DNA of 64,000 nucleotides from Pseudomonas segetis. Lineage in GTDB: Bacteria > Pseudomonadota > Gammaproteobacteria > Pseudomonadales > Pseudomonadaceae. The translations under genes and the position numbers were made by a program. The stretch spans positions 1 to 64,000 of the forward strand of contig NZ_FZOG01000005.1 in NCBI RefSeq assembly GCF_900188155.1, in the 5' to 3' direction. Positions within the stretch are counted from its first letter, which is position 1, and each line of letters begins with the position of its first letter. Under the pieces are notes generated by a model. The model saw only the letters and a list, made by a program, of their open reading frames with translations. It was not told the origin of the DNA and did not search any database. Shown piece after piece: positions 18,738-27,432 of this stretch.

Positions 18738-19907
18738 ATGGAACCGGCGTTGGGTGATCTGCCCCAAGCCAATCTAGGAACATTGTCAATGGCTGGTAAC
18801 ACCGCAACACACATGCTTAGTGCGCAACTGATGCGCGGCCTGCTCGAAGTCAACGTCGAGGGTTGCGTCGGTGCGCCTGATGAATTGTTCGGCTTTGCCG
18901 AGCGGCACAATCCCAAGCGTGCATTTTTGTTCGTCTCCAAGGTATTAGGGCGCCATATTCCAGTGCGCCCCTCGGTGATGAATGCAAGTTTTGAGCATTT
19001 GGCTGCCAAGATCCCGGCTGACTTACCCGGTCCGGTCGTGGTGATCGGCATGGCCGAGACCGCTGTCGGTCTCGGCGCGGGTGTACATCGTGCCTACAGC
19101 CGCACCCGGCCGGACACGCTTTACATGGTCAGTACCCGTCATCCGACCGGCACCGAGCTCTTCACCCGGTTCGAAGAAGAGCACAGCCATGCCAGTGCTC
19201 ACTTGATCCACATGCCGCTTGAGCCTGAAGCGCTGTTGAACGCACGTTCGCTGGTGCTTGTCGACGACGAAGCCTCCACTGGAAAGACATTTATCAACCT
19301 GCATCGCGCCCTGGTCGATGCGGGTATGAACCAGCTTGAGCGTGTTGTCACATGCGTACTCACCGACTGGTCGGGCAATGCCGTTCGCAACAGCATCGGA
19401 GCCTCTACGCAGCAAGTATCCTTGCTCCAGGGTTGCTATCAGTTCAACGAAGATCTTGAGGCGCCACTGCCGCAGATGCCTGCCGTGGGAACCGTCGAAG
19501 CAGGCAACTGGCCGCTGTCCGCACGTAACAATTGGGGTCGCCTGGGAGTGCGTGAAGTACACGACAGCTTGGCGCCTGGCCTGCAGGTCAAGCCTGGTGA
19601 TCGCGTACTGGTGGTTGGCACCAGTGAGTTTGTCTGGCGGCCATTCCTGTTGGCCGAGCGCTTGGAGCGGGCGGGCGCCGATGTTCACTTCAGCTCGACC
19701 AGTCGTTCGCCCATCGCCCTTGGCCATGCCATCGGCCATGCGCTGTCATTTTCCGATAACTACGGCCTTGGGATTCCCAACTTCCTCTACAACGTCAGTC
19801 CGGGCCAGTTCGATCGCGTGCTGATTTGTTCGGAAACACCGGCGCAAGCCGTCTCGGCACAACTGCTGGAAATCCTTGGCGCCGAGGTGATTGTCGATGA
19901 GCAGTAA
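18738..19907 (+). CDS. PRTase-TRSP domain protein of the Ter module
   Basis: About 389 residues. The N-terminal half is a phosphoribosyltransferase-like domain (PRTase_2 type) with the PRPP-loop motif LVLVDDEASTGKTFIN near residues 173-188. The C-terminal third is a TRSP domain, with the namesake-like TSRSPIAL and the DNYGLGIPNFLYN block. PRTases move ribose 5-phosphate between PRPP and a base, and TRSP partners are known from the Ter-associated pathway. The start is uncertain: a GTG at 18678 overlaps the protease gene, ATG 18738 keeps the LGTLSM strand expected in the family, and ATG 18789 has the best AGGAA ribosome site. The HAD gene overlaps its 3' end. Confidence 0.8.
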   Translation: MEPALGDLPQANLGTLSMAGNTATHMLSAQLMRGLLEVNVEGCVGAPDELFGFAERHNPKRAFLFVSKVLGRHIPVRPSVMNASFEHLAAKIPADLPGPVVVIGMAETAVGLGAGVHRAYSRTRPDTLYMVSTRHPTGTELFTRFEEEHSHASAHLIHMPLEPEALLNARSLVLVDDEASTGKTFINLHRALVDAGMNQLERVVTCVLTDWSGNAVRNSIGASTQQVSLLQGCYQFNEDLEAPLPQMPAVGTVEAGNWPLSARNNWGRLGVREVHDSLAPGLQVKPGDRVLVVGTSEFVWRPFLLAERLERAGADVHFSSTSRSPIALGHAIGHALSFSDNYGLGIPNFLYNVSPGQFDRVLICSETPAQAVSAQLLEILGAEVIVDEQ

Positions 19908-20649
19908 TCGTCCGTTGGTCTTGATCGACCTTGATGACACCCTGTTCCAAACCGCGCGCAAGATGGCTGAAGGAACGCCCAGGCATACGGCAACGCTCGA
20001 TATCGAAGGCCAGCCAAATGGCTACATGAGCCCCGTGCAGAAGTCGTTTGTCGAGTGGTTGCTCGCCAGTGCCGATGTGGTGCCTGTGACTGCGCGCAGT
20101 ATTGAAGCCTACAGCCGCGTACAACTGCCTTTCAGCCAGGGCGCAATCTGTGCCCATGGCGGCATCATGCTCGATGCCACAAGGTCCCTGGACCTTGATT
20201 GGCAGGCGCACATGACCGAGGTTCTGGCCGATTACCAAGAGCGCCTGCCGAACTTGAGCCAAGCGACGCTTGAGATCGGCAAGGCGCTTGGCATTTCCTT
20301 ACGTGGCTGGGTGGTTGCAGAGCACGGCCTGCAGCATTACGTGGTCACCAAACACAATGAATCCAGTGATGAAGTGCTGAATACGGTCCTGGCTGAAGTC
20401 CAGGCGCGCGGCTTGCTCGATGGCATGCATATCCACGCCAACAGCAATAACCTGGCGTTTTTGCCGGTTGGCCTGTCCAAGCGTCTGGCCGTCGAGGAAT
20501 GGTTGCGCCGTGACCGCCAAATCAATGGTGAACGGCCGGTATTGGGCTTCGGTGACAGCATTACCGACCTCGGGTTTATGGACGCCTGCCATATGTGGGC
20601 AACCCCGGCTCGCAGCCAGCTCGCCAAGCTTGTGGAGCGCTGCCTATGA
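19897..20649 (+). CDS. HAD-superfamily phosphatase of the Ter module
   Basis: A 250-residue HAD hydrolase. Motif I is VLIDLDDTLFQT (residues ~9-20), a Thr/Arg motif II lies in VPVTARSIEAYSR, the Lys is in LSKRLAVEEWL, and motif IV is GFGDSITDLGFMDA. A large C2-type cap domain lies between motifs II and III, as in sugar-phosphate and sucrose-phosphate phosphatases. The ATG lies inside the previous gene (11-base overlap), and its stop overlaps the next ATG, so it is translationally coupled. It probably dephosphorylates a pathway intermediate; the substrate is unknown. Confidence 0.85.
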   Translation: MSSNRPLVLIDLDDTLFQTARKMAEGTPRHTATLDIEGQPNGYMSPVQKSFVEWLLASADVVPVTARSIEAYSRVQLPFSQGAICAHGGIMLDATRSLDLDWQAHMTEVLADYQERLPNLSQATLEIGKALGISLRGWVVAEHGLQHYVVTKHNESSDEVLNTVLAEVQARGLLDGMHIHANSNNLAFLPVGLSKRLAVEEWLRRDRQINGERPVLGFGDSITDLGFMDACHMWATPARSQLAKLVERCL

Positions 20650-21740
20650 CGCTGTCTCTTGCTGGGCTGGACACCGTCGGCAGCGGTAGCTATGCAGCTG
20701 ATGATGTGCACTTCTTACTGCAAGCGGTGCAGATCGAAGTGACCGATGTCGAGGAAAAGGAGCGCCTGATCCAAACCAGGCAAAAGCATTATTCCGAGAT
20801 GATCAGCCAGGAGCACGCGCCGACACCGGTACACAAGGCGTTGTACCAGCAGGCACTGCAGCAGAGCGGCGAGCGCATGGCTGCGGATGTGCAATCCCTG
20901 GCCCTTGCATTGAACCAAGCCTGCACTGGACCGTCGATAATATTGGTGTCCTTCGTGCGTGCGGGGCTGCCATTGGGGGTGTTGTTGCGTCGCGCCTTGA
21001 TCGAACTGGGCCGCGATTGCCATCACTATGGAATCAGTATTGTTCGCGACCGCGGCATAGACAATCTAGCGCTTGAGGCCATTATTCAGGCCCATGGCGC
21101 CGAGAACATCGTGTTTGTCGATGGATGGACAGGTAAAGGTGCTATATCGGCTGAAATTAGGCGTAGTCTCAAGGACGACCCGCGTTTTGCGGCCGAGCCG
21201 CGCCTGGTGGTGCTTGCAGACCCTTGTGGCCGTGCCTGGCTATCGGCTTCGGCAGAGGACTGGATCATTCCCTCGGGGATCCTGGGCGCCACCGTTTCGG
21301 GTTTGGTGTCGCGCTCCATCTGGCCCGCTAATGGCGGGCTGCATGGATGCGTTGTGTACGATCATTTGACCGAGCATGACGTGACACGCGAGTTCATCGA
21401 GCACATCGAAGCCCAGCGCCGAGCTTTGGCTTCCGTCGCCCCGGCATCACCCTGGAGCGAGGATCAACGAACAGCGCTGCAGGCGGCAGCGCGGTCCGTC
21501 GTCGAGTCCCTGGCTGAACGGTTTGACATCAGCAATCTGAACCGGGTCAAGCCAGGGATTGCCGAAGCGACTCGCGCAGTGCTGCGCCGGGTACCCGACC
21601 ATGTGTTGGTGCGTGACCGCAATGACAGTGATGTCCAGTTGCTGATGCACCTTACCGCGTCCGTTGGTGTTACGGTGGAAGAAGTCGGCAGCGCGCTGGG
21701 CCCCTACAGGGCGGTGACCATCATTCGGAGTCTTAGCTAA
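20646..21740 (+). CDS. StiP-type PRTase with C-terminal PELOTA RNA-binding domain
   Basis: A 364-residue protein of the family often labelled 'cysteine protease StiP', which is better described as a phosphoribosyltransferase (PRTase_1). It opens with the family block TVGSGSYAADDVHFLLQ. A PRPP-loop-like motif ENIVFVDGWTGKGAIS lies near residues 156-171, and LVSFVRAGLPLGVLLRR precedes it. The last ~75 residues (SNLNRVKPGIAEATRAVLRRVPDHVLVRD onward) fit the PELOTA_1 RNA-binding fold seen in this family. ATG overlaps the preceding TGA, and the stop overlaps the next ATG. It is the second PRTase of the pathway; the base or acceptor is unknown. Confidence 0.85.
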   Translation: MTLSLAGLDTVGSGSYAADDVHFLLQAVQIEVTDVEEKERLIQTRQKHYSEMISQEHAPTPVHKALYQQALQQSGERMAADVQSLALALNQACTGPSIILVSFVRAGLPLGVLLRRALIELGRDCHHYGISIVRDRGIDNLALEAIIQAHGAENIVFVDGWTGKGAISAEIRRSLKDDPRFAAEPRLVVLADPCGRAWLSASAEDWIIPSGILGATVSGLVSRSIWPANGGLHGCVVYDHLTEHDVTREFIEHIEAQRRALASVAPASPWSEDQRTALQAAARSVVESLAERFDISNLNRVKPGIAEATRAVLRRVPDHVLVRDRNDSDVQLLMHLTASVGVTVEEVGSALGPYRAVTIIRSLS

Positions 21741-22690
21741 TGGATAAGCTGTCGCCATACGCACTCGGGGCCACGCTTTACATGCCAGCTACGCGCAGTG
21801 ACCTGCTGGATGTGGTGTTTGGCTCAAAGCTGCCTGAACTGCGCTCCCTTGTCGTGTGCCTGGAAGATGCAGTGGCCGAGGTCGATGTGTCCACGGCGCT
21901 GCACAATCTCAAGGTCCTGCTCGAGGCTATTGCTGCCCGTGGCGGACGCCCAGCCGGTGCGCCGCTGATGTTCGTGCGCCCGCGCGATTCGGAAATGGCA
22001 GCAGTGCTCAATGACTGGCCTTTGATGCGCCATGTCGATGGCTTCGTCGTACCAAAGCTGACGTTGAGCAATCTGCGGGCATGGGAGCAGGCCGTGACCA
22101 ACACGGACCTGTACCTGATGCCGACCCTGGAGACACCTGAGGTTTTCAATCCGAATGCGATGGTCGAGTTAGGCCAGGCGCTCAAGGCCAGCCTCGACCA
22201 GCGAGTGATCGCCCTGCGGGTTGGCGGCAATGATTTGATGGGCAGCCTGGGGCTGCGCCGTATGCCGGCTACAACGCTCTACAGCACGCCGATGTCCTAT
22301 GTGATTGCGATGCTGGCGGGCGTCATGGGTTCCCAGGGCTTTGCCTTGACCGCGCCGGTGTTCGAGCAGTTGGCCAAACCTGATTTGCTCAAGGCGGAGC
22401 TCGAACTTGATATCGCCCATGGCATGGTCGGCAAGACGGCGATTCATCCAAGCCAAATCAGCATCATCCAGGATTCGTTGCGCGTCAGCCTTGAAGATTT
22501 CAACAGCGCAAAGCTGATCGTCAGCGACCTGGCCCCTGCGGTGTTCAAACACAACGATGTGATGTGCGAGCCGGCGACTCACTACAAGTGGGCGGTCAAG
22601 ATTCTTGAGCGAGCGCGCTGGCTTGGCGTTAAACAAACCGAGATCGGCAGCGTTGAAGCGCCGGTCCTTCTGGCTGGAGCGGCTCGATAA
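21740..22690 (+). CDS. HpcH/HpaI aldolase-citrate lyase (CitE-like) of the Ter module
   Basis: A 316-residue TIM-barrel lyase of the CitE/HpcH family. Metal and substrate elements are present: VVCLEDAVAE (acidic metal ligand), LMFVRPRDSE (Arg), LMPTLETPEVF (Glu), LRVGGNDLMGSLG and GKTAIHPSQISII. It would make or break a C-C bond with an oxoacid, as proposed for this gene in Ter-associated operons. The first and last codons overlap the neighbouring genes by one base (TAATG), so the translation unit is tight. The exact substrate is unknown. Confidence 0.87.
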   Translation: MDKLSPYALGATLYMPATRSDLLDVVFGSKLPELRSLVVCLEDAVAEVDVSTALHNLKVLLEAIAARGGRPAGAPLMFVRPRDSEMAAVLNDWPLMRHVDGFVVPKLTLSNLRAWEQAVTNTDLYLMPTLETPEVFNPNAMVELGQALKASLDQRVIALRVGGNDLMGSLGLRRMPATTLYSTPMSYVIAMLAGVMGSQGFALTAPVFEQLAKPDLLKAELELDIAHGMVGKTAIHPSQISIIQDSLRVSLEDFNSAKLIVSDLAPAVFKHNDVMCEPATHYKWAVKILERARWLGVKQTEIGSVEAPVLLAGAAR

Positions 22691-23424
22691 TGCACGAGAT
22701 GTTGGGTGCTGATGCCGATGATGAGCGGGTGCTGTCGGTCTTTGACTTCGATGGCACGCTGACGCGGCGTGACAGTTTTGTCCCTTTTCTCAGGTTTGCT
22801 TTCGGTAGAACTGAGTTTATCCGCCGGATTTTTACCCTGGCGATACCTAGCTTGCGTTTCCTTTTCAGGCATATGAACCGTGATGAACTCAAGGCCCATT
22901 TGATCGCCAAGTTTCTGACCGGTGTCGAGGCGCAGTGGGTTGAACACAAGGCAGTGGCATTTTGCGACCGCTATTGGACCCGGCTGATGCGTCCATCGGG
23001 CTTGTCGTCGGTCGCCGCCGAGGTCGAGTCAGGTGCCGAGGTTACGCTTTGCTCGGCGTCTCCAGCCTTGGTCCTCGGCCCGTTTGCCAAGCGTCTTGGG
23101 ATCAAGTTGATCGCCACCGAGCTTGAGGTTGTCGACGGAGTTTTGACGGGCCGTATCAGCGGCAACAACTGCCGCTGCGAAAACAAGGTGATCCGGCTTG
23201 AGGCGGTCTACGGGCTCCTCAGCGAGTATCGGCTCAGGGCCTGGGGTGACACCCGTGGTGACCTGGAACTGCTGGCCGCAGCGCAAGACGCGCACTGGCG
23301 GCACTTTCACTCCGCCTGGCGTCGTGGACGCAAGCGCAGGGCCAAGAAGCGTAAAGAACAAGCGAGCGTTGTACAGCTCAAGTCCGAAAACCAAGCAAAT
23401 ACTGACGATCAACAAGGAGCGTAA
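22690..23424 (+). CDS. HAD-IB phosphatase with basic C-terminal tail
   Basis: A 244-residue HAD hydrolase of subfamily IB (phosphoserine phosphatase-like). Motif I is SVFDFDGTLTRRDSF, motif II is TLCSASPALVLGPFAKRLG, and motif III/IV is NKVIRLEA...AWGDTRGDLELL. A helical cap lies between motifs I and II. The last ~40 residues are strongly basic (HSAWRRGRKRRAKKRKE) and then acidic/polar, suggesting membrane or nucleic-acid contact. It overlaps the lyase gene by one base and ends two bases before terZ, which links the enzyme module with the structural ter genes. Confidence 0.86.
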   Translation: MHEMLGADADDERVLSVFDFDGTLTRRDSFVPFLRFAFGRTEFIRRIFTLAIPSLRFLFRHMNRDELKAHLIAKFLTGVEAQWVEHKAVAFCDRYWTRLMRPSGLSSVAAEVESGAEVTLCSASPALVLGPFAKRLGIKLIATELEVVDGVLTGRISGNNCRCENKVIRLEAVYGLLSEYRLRAWGDTRGDLELLAAAQDAHWRHFHSAWRRGRKRRAKKRKEQASVVQLKSENQANTDDQQGA

Positions 23425-23426
23425 CC

Positions 23427-24011
23427 ATGGCACTCACGCTGAGCAAAAACCAAACGATATCCCTGGAAAAAACTGCTGGCACTGGCCTGAGCAAAATCAG
23501 CCTGGGCCTTGGTTGGGATGCGGCAAAAAGCGGGTTCTTCGGCAAGTTGCTGGGCAGCGGCGGCGAGATCGACCTCGATGCTTCCTGCATCCTGCTCGAC
23601 AGCGAGCTGAAGGCCATCGACCTGGTCTGGTTCCGTCAACTCAAGTCCAATGACGGCTCCATCCAGCACTCCGGTGATAACCGTACCGGCGAAGGCGACG
23701 GTGATGACGAAACCATCAAGGTCGATTTGCAGCGCCTGCCTGAAGCAGTCAAGCACCTGGTGTTCACAGTCAACAGCTTCACTGGCCAGACTTTCGAGAA
23801 AGTTGAAAACGCCTACTGCCGTATCGTCAACGCCAGCAACAACAGCGAACTGGCCCGCTACAACCTGTCCGAGCGTGGCGGTCACACTGGCATCGTAATG
23901 GCCAGCCTGTCGCGTGAAAGCTCGGGTTGGGAATTCAAGGCAATCGGCGTTACCACCAATGGTCGCACAGTCGATGACCTGGTTTCCCTGGCTGTGCAGG
24001 CGGTGCGTTAA
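23427..24011 (+). CDS. terZ: TerD-domain protein TerZ
   Basis: A 194-residue TerD-family protein. It shows the opening LTLSKNQTISLEKTAG, the calcium-site segment EIDLDASCILLDSE, the acidic loop GDNRTGEGDGDDETI, and the closing NLSERGGHTGIVMASLSRES. The position just before terA and terB matches terZ of classical ter operons. TerD-domain proteins bind calcium through the acidic loops and form membrane-associated stress complexes; the precise mechanism is unsettled. The stop overlaps the terA ATG. Confidence 0.9.
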   Translation: MALTLSKNQTISLEKTAGTGLSKISLGLGWDAAKSGFFGKLLGSGGEIDLDASCILLDSELKAIDLVWFRQLKSNDGSIQHSGDNRTGEGDGDDETIKVDLQRLPEAVKHLVFTVNSFTGQTFEKVENAYCRIVNASNNSELARYNLSERGGHTGIVMASLSRESSGWEFKAIGVTTNGRTVDDLVSLAVQAVR

Positions 24012-25192
24012 TGGTTGCTCTCGTACCGGGGGGTAATGCGCCAGTTGCGACCGGTCAACTCAGTGTGGATATCAACTACACCCCGATTCCTGGGGCGGAC
24101 ATTGATGTCTCGGCTTTTATCTTGAACGCTGCGGGTAAAGTCCGTGGCGATAGCGATATGTGTTTCTACGGCCAAACCAGTGTGCTGGGCGGTGTCGTGC
24201 AGATGACCGAATCATCTGCCGGTCGGGCCGTGTTCACTGTTGACCTGAGCAAGCTCGAGCCTGTGGTTGAGAAAGTGGCGTTGACCGCCACTATCTACGA
24301 GAACAAAGCCAGTTTTGACCGTGTTTCCCAGCTTTCGCTGAACATCACGGGCGGTATCGAAGCTCAGCTTGCTACTGCGGGGATGCAGGAAACTGCGCTC
24401 ATCCTCGGGGAGTTCTACCGACGCCAGGGCGAGTGGAAGTTCCGCTGCGTGGCACAGGGCTTTGCAGGCGGGCTTGAACCATTGGCCAAGCACTTTGGGG
24501 TTGAAGTTGCGGCGCCAGCGCCAGCGGCCACCCCAACGCCGCCCCCGGCTCCAGTGCCTCCAACGCCGCCTGCGGCTGCAAAGTCATCGGTCAGCCTGAG
24601 CAAGGTCACGCTCGACAAGACGCGCACCACTATCAGCCTGGAAAAAACCGCTGCCGGTTTTGGTGAGATCAAGGTCAACCTGAACTGGAATCAGCGGCCG
24701 GCCAAGAGCGGTGGTTTCTTTGCCCGCAGCAAGTCCATCGACCTCGATGTCGGCTGCTTGTATGAGCTGCAAAATGGCCAGAAGGGCGTGGTTCAAGCGC
24801 TCGGCAAGGCATTCGGAAGCCTGACGCACGAGCCTTATATACAGCTGATGGGCGACGACCGGACTGGCTCGGTGGCCGGTGGCGAGTGGCTGCACATCAA
24901 TGGGGCTAAGTGGAGCGAGGTGCGGCGCATCCTGTTCTTTGCCTTCATTTATGAAGGTGTTCCCAACTGGAAGGAAACAGACGGCGTGGTGACCATCTAC
25001 ATTCCCGGCCAACCCGACATTGAGGTACGCCTCAACGAGGAGGGTGGTCGTGAAGGGGTGTGCGCCATTGCCTTGCTGGAAAACGTAAATGGTGCAGTAA
25101 AGGTCACCCGCCAGGTTGATTTCCATCGCGGCCATGCGGTGATGGACAAGGCCTATGGCTGGGGCATGCGCTGGACCGCAGGCTCAAAATAA
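24011..25192 (+). CDS. terA: Tellurium resistance protein TerA (two TerD-like domains)
   Basis: A 393-residue protein with an N-terminal TerD-like domain (residues 1 to ~165). A Pro/Ala/Thr-rich linker (~167-192, many PP and AP pairs) joins it to a second TerD-like domain (~195-393). Length and layout fit TerA. The first domain keeps GADIDVSAFIL but lacks the GDNRTG-acidic calcium loop; the second keeps SIDLDVGCLYE and a changed GDDRTGSVAGGE loop. Calcium binding may therefore be reduced, by inference. It overlaps terZ by one base and ends 46 bases before terB. Confidence 0.9.
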   Translation: MVALVPGGNAPVATGQLSVDINYTPIPGADIDVSAFILNAAGKVRGDSDMCFYGQTSVLGGVVQMTESSAGRAVFTVDLSKLEPVVEKVALTATIYENKASFDRVSQLSLNITGGIEAQLATAGMQETALILGEFYRRQGEWKFRCVAQGFAGGLEPLAKHFGVEVAAPAPAATPTPPPAPVPPTPPAAAKSSVSLSKVTLDKTRTTISLEKTAAGFGEIKVNLNWNQRPAKSGGFFARSKSIDLDVGCLYELQNGQKGVVQALGKAFGSLTHEPYIQLMGDDRTGSVAGGEWLHINGAKWSEVRRILFFAFIYEGVPNWKETDGVVTIYIPGQPDIEVRLNEEGGREGVCAIALLENVNGAVKVTRQVDFHRGHAVMDKAYGWGMRWTAGSK

Positions 25193-25238
25193 TATTCATG
25201 GCGCAGTCATCTGGCTGCGCCTGTCGAGGAGAACTCAA

Positions 25239-25688
25239 ATGCTTGAGTGGCTAAAAACAAATGCGACAGCGGCACGTGACAAGCTGACTACAGAGGTCAG
25301 CAAGTTTCGTAATCAAAAATTCATGGATGCGACCACGGCAGGTTGTGCATTGGTCGCGGCAGCCGATGGTGATATTTCCTCGGCGGAAAAATCCAAGATG
25401 GTCGGCTTTATTACTAACTCGCCCGAGTTGAAAGTCTTTGACCTCAAGGACGTGATCAACTCCTTCAACGATCACTGTGCCAAGTTCGAGTTCGATCAAC
25501 AGATCGGCCGGGCTGAAGCGCTGAAGGTCGTTGGCAAGCTTAAAGGTAATGATGGCGCTGCTCGCCTTCTGGTCCGCGTGGTCTCTGCCGTTGGTGCATC
25601 GGATGGCAACTTCGATGACGACGAGAAAGCGGTATGTCGCTTGATTTGCCTGGAGCTGGATCTCAATCCAGCTGACTTTGACCTTTAA
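25239..25688 (+). CDS. terB: Tellurium resistance protein TerB
   Basis: A 149-residue all-helical TerB protein. It carries the metal-binding acidic motifs AADGDISSAEKSKMVGF and GASDGNFDDDEKAVCRLI and the conserved QKFMDATTAGCALVAAADG opening. TerB partners TerC at the inner membrane in known systems. GAGGAG lies before the ATG at 25239; the longer in-frame ATG at 25155 lies inside terA and is unlikely. The terC GTG follows 12 bases after the stop. Confidence 0.93.
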   Translation: MLEWLKTNATAARDKLTTEVSKFRNQKFMDATTAGCALVAAADGDISSAEKSKMVGFITNSPELKVFDLKDVINSFNDHCAKFEFDQQIGRAEALKVVGKLKGNDGAARLLVRVVSAVGASDGNFDDDEKAVCRLICLELDLNPADFDL

Positions 25689-25700
25689 GGAACTCTAGAC

Positions 25701-26732
25701 GTGGAAACACAAATTGGATTCCCACCGCTGACTATGGCGGTTTTCGTGGGGATCGCTGTTGGTGCGCTTCTCCTCGACATGATTACCCATCGTGGCGACA
25801 AGCCAATTTCACTGACCAAGGCATCCGTCTGGTCGGTGTTCTGGGTTGCAATCTCCCTGGCTTTCGCCGGCTTCCTGTATGTCCAGCATGGCCCTGAAGT
25901 TGCCAGCCTGTTTGTCACCGGTTATGCCCTTGAAAAAGTCTTGAGCGTGGACAACCTGTTCGTGTTCATGGCGATCTTCGCCTGGTTCAAAGTGCCGGAT
26001 GGCTTGCGCCACCGGATACTTTACTGGGGCATTATCGGCGCCATCGTGTTCCGCGGGATCTTCGTCGCAATCGGCACCGGGCTGCTCGCATTTGGCCCTT
26101 GGGTCGAGATTGTATTTGCAGTGATCGTGGCCTGGACCGCCGTAATGATGCTGCGCGCCGGTGGTGACGACGAGGAAGAAGAGGATTACTCCAAGCACAT
26201 TGCCTATCGCTTCGCCCAGAAGCTGTTTCCGGTATGGCCGAAGCTGTATGGCCATAACTTCTTCGTCTCGCGCAAGCATCTCGAGACAGAAATTCAGAAG
26301 CCTGAAAACGCAGGCATGACGCTAGCGGCTAAAGGCGCGATTTTCGCGACGCCATTGTTCCTGTGTCTGGTAGTCGTGGAAGTGTCCGATGTGTTGTTTG
26401 CATTCGACTCTGTGCCTGCGGTTATCGCGGTCAGTCGTGAGCCGCTGATCGTCTATTCGGCGATGCTGTTTGCGATCCTGGGTTTGCGCACCATGTACTT
26501 TGTACTGGAGGCCCTGAAACGCTACCTGGTCCATCTGGAGAAGGCGGTCATCGTGCTGCTGTTCTTCATCGCCGTTAAGCTCGGCTTGAATGCAACCGAC
26601 CATATGTTCCATCACGGTTACACCATTGATGCCAACACCAGTCTGATGATCGTCATGATTGTCTTGGTCATAGGCGTCGTCGCGAGCTGGATCTTCCCCG
26701 GTAAGGAAGATGTACAGCCCGAAAACAACTGA
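25701..26732 (+). CDS. terC: Integral membrane protein TerC
   Basis: A 343-residue inner-membrane protein with about nine hydrophobic segments. Conserved acidic membrane motifs are present: EKVLSVDNLFVFMAIF and VVVEVSDVLFAFDSVPAVIA, typical of the TerC/Alx family. These proteins are linked to metal ion (notably manganese) efflux and form complexes with TerB. The start is GTG with AAGGAA upstream. A charged cytoplasmic loop GGDDEEEEDYSKHIAYRFAQK lies in mid-protein. Confidence 0.94.
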   Translation: METQIGFPPLTMAVFVGIAVGALLLDMITHRGDKPISLTKASVWSVFWVAISLAFAGFLYVQHGPEVASLFVTGYALEKVLSVDNLFVFMAIFAWFKVPDGLRHRILYWGIIGAIVFRGIFVAIGTGLLAFGPWVEIVFAVIVAWTAVMMLRAGGDDEEEEDYSKHIAYRFAQKLFPVWPKLYGHNFFVSRKHLETEIQKPENAGMTLAAKGAIFATPLFLCLVVVEVSDVLFAFDSVPAVIAVSREPLIVYSAMLFAILGLRTMYFVLEALKRYLVHLEKAVIVLLFFIAVKLGLNATDHMFHHGYTIDANTSLMIVMIVLVIGVVASWIFPGKEDVQPENN

Positions 26733-26768
26733 GCAACAGTATTAACCATCCAGAAAGGAGCTTTACCC

Positions 26769-27344
26769 ATGGCACTGACTCTTCAAAAAGGCGGTAACCT
26801 GTCACTCACCAAAACCGATGCGAGCTTGACCAAGCTGCTGATCGGTCTGGGTTGGGACCCACGCGCCACCGACGGCGCTGATTTCGACCTGGATGCCAGC
26901 GCCTTCCTATTGGGTGCTGACGGCAAGGTCCGTGGCGACGCCGACTTCATTTTCTACAACCAGCTGAAGAGCCAAGACGGCTCGGTTGAGCACACCGGTG
27001 ACAACCGCACAGGTGCCGGTGATGGCGACGACGAAGTGTTGAAGGTCGACCTGAGCCGTGTCGCGGCTGATGTCGATAAAATTGCCTTCGTCGTGACCAT
27101 CCACGATGCCGATTCGCGCAAGCAGAACTTTGGCCAAGTGGGCGGTTCGTTCATTCGCATCGTCAACGAAGTAACCAGTGCTGAAGTCGTGCGTTATGAC
27201 TTGGCTGAAGATGCATCGACCGAAACCGCAATGGTTTTCGCAGAACTGTATCGCAACAACGGCGAATGGAAATTCCGCGCCGTTGGCCAAGGTTATGCGG
27301 GTGGCCTGAAAGCATTGGCCAACTCCTATGGCATGAACTTCTAA
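26769..27344 (+). CDS. terD: TerD, calcium-binding stress protein
   Basis: A 191-residue canonical TerD protein. Both acidic calcium regions are intact: [20 protein letters not shown] and [17 protein letters not shown], plus the closing [21 protein letters not shown]. It lies after terC, as in terZABCDEF clusters. GAAAGGAG precedes the ATG. A hairpin with a short T-run follows before terE and may reduce terE expression. Confidence 0.93.
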   Translation: MALTLQKGGNLSLTKTDASLTKLLIGLGWDPRATDGADFDLDASAFLLGADGKVRGDADFIFYNQLKSQDGSVEHTGDNRTGAGDGDDEVLKVDLSRVAADVDKIAFVVTIHDADSRKQNFGQVGGSFIRIVNEVTSAEVVRYDLAEDASTETAMVFAELYRNNGEWKFRAVGQGYAGGLKALANSYGMNF

Positions 27345-27358
27345 ACAGTCGATGACTT

Positions 27359-27390
27359 GCTGGCGCCATTAATAGCGCCAGCGAGTTTTA
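27359..27390 (+). terminator. Hairpin between terD and terE (possible attenuator)
   Basis: GCTGGCGC (27359-27366) and GCGCCAGC (27375-27382) form a perfect 8-bp stem with an 8-base loop, followed by GAGTTTTA. It could cause partial termination, giving less terE than terD. Confidence 0.55.
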
Positions 27391-27432
27391 CCATTCAAAA
27401 AAGCTCGAATTTATTGCGCAAGGATTTTGCAA

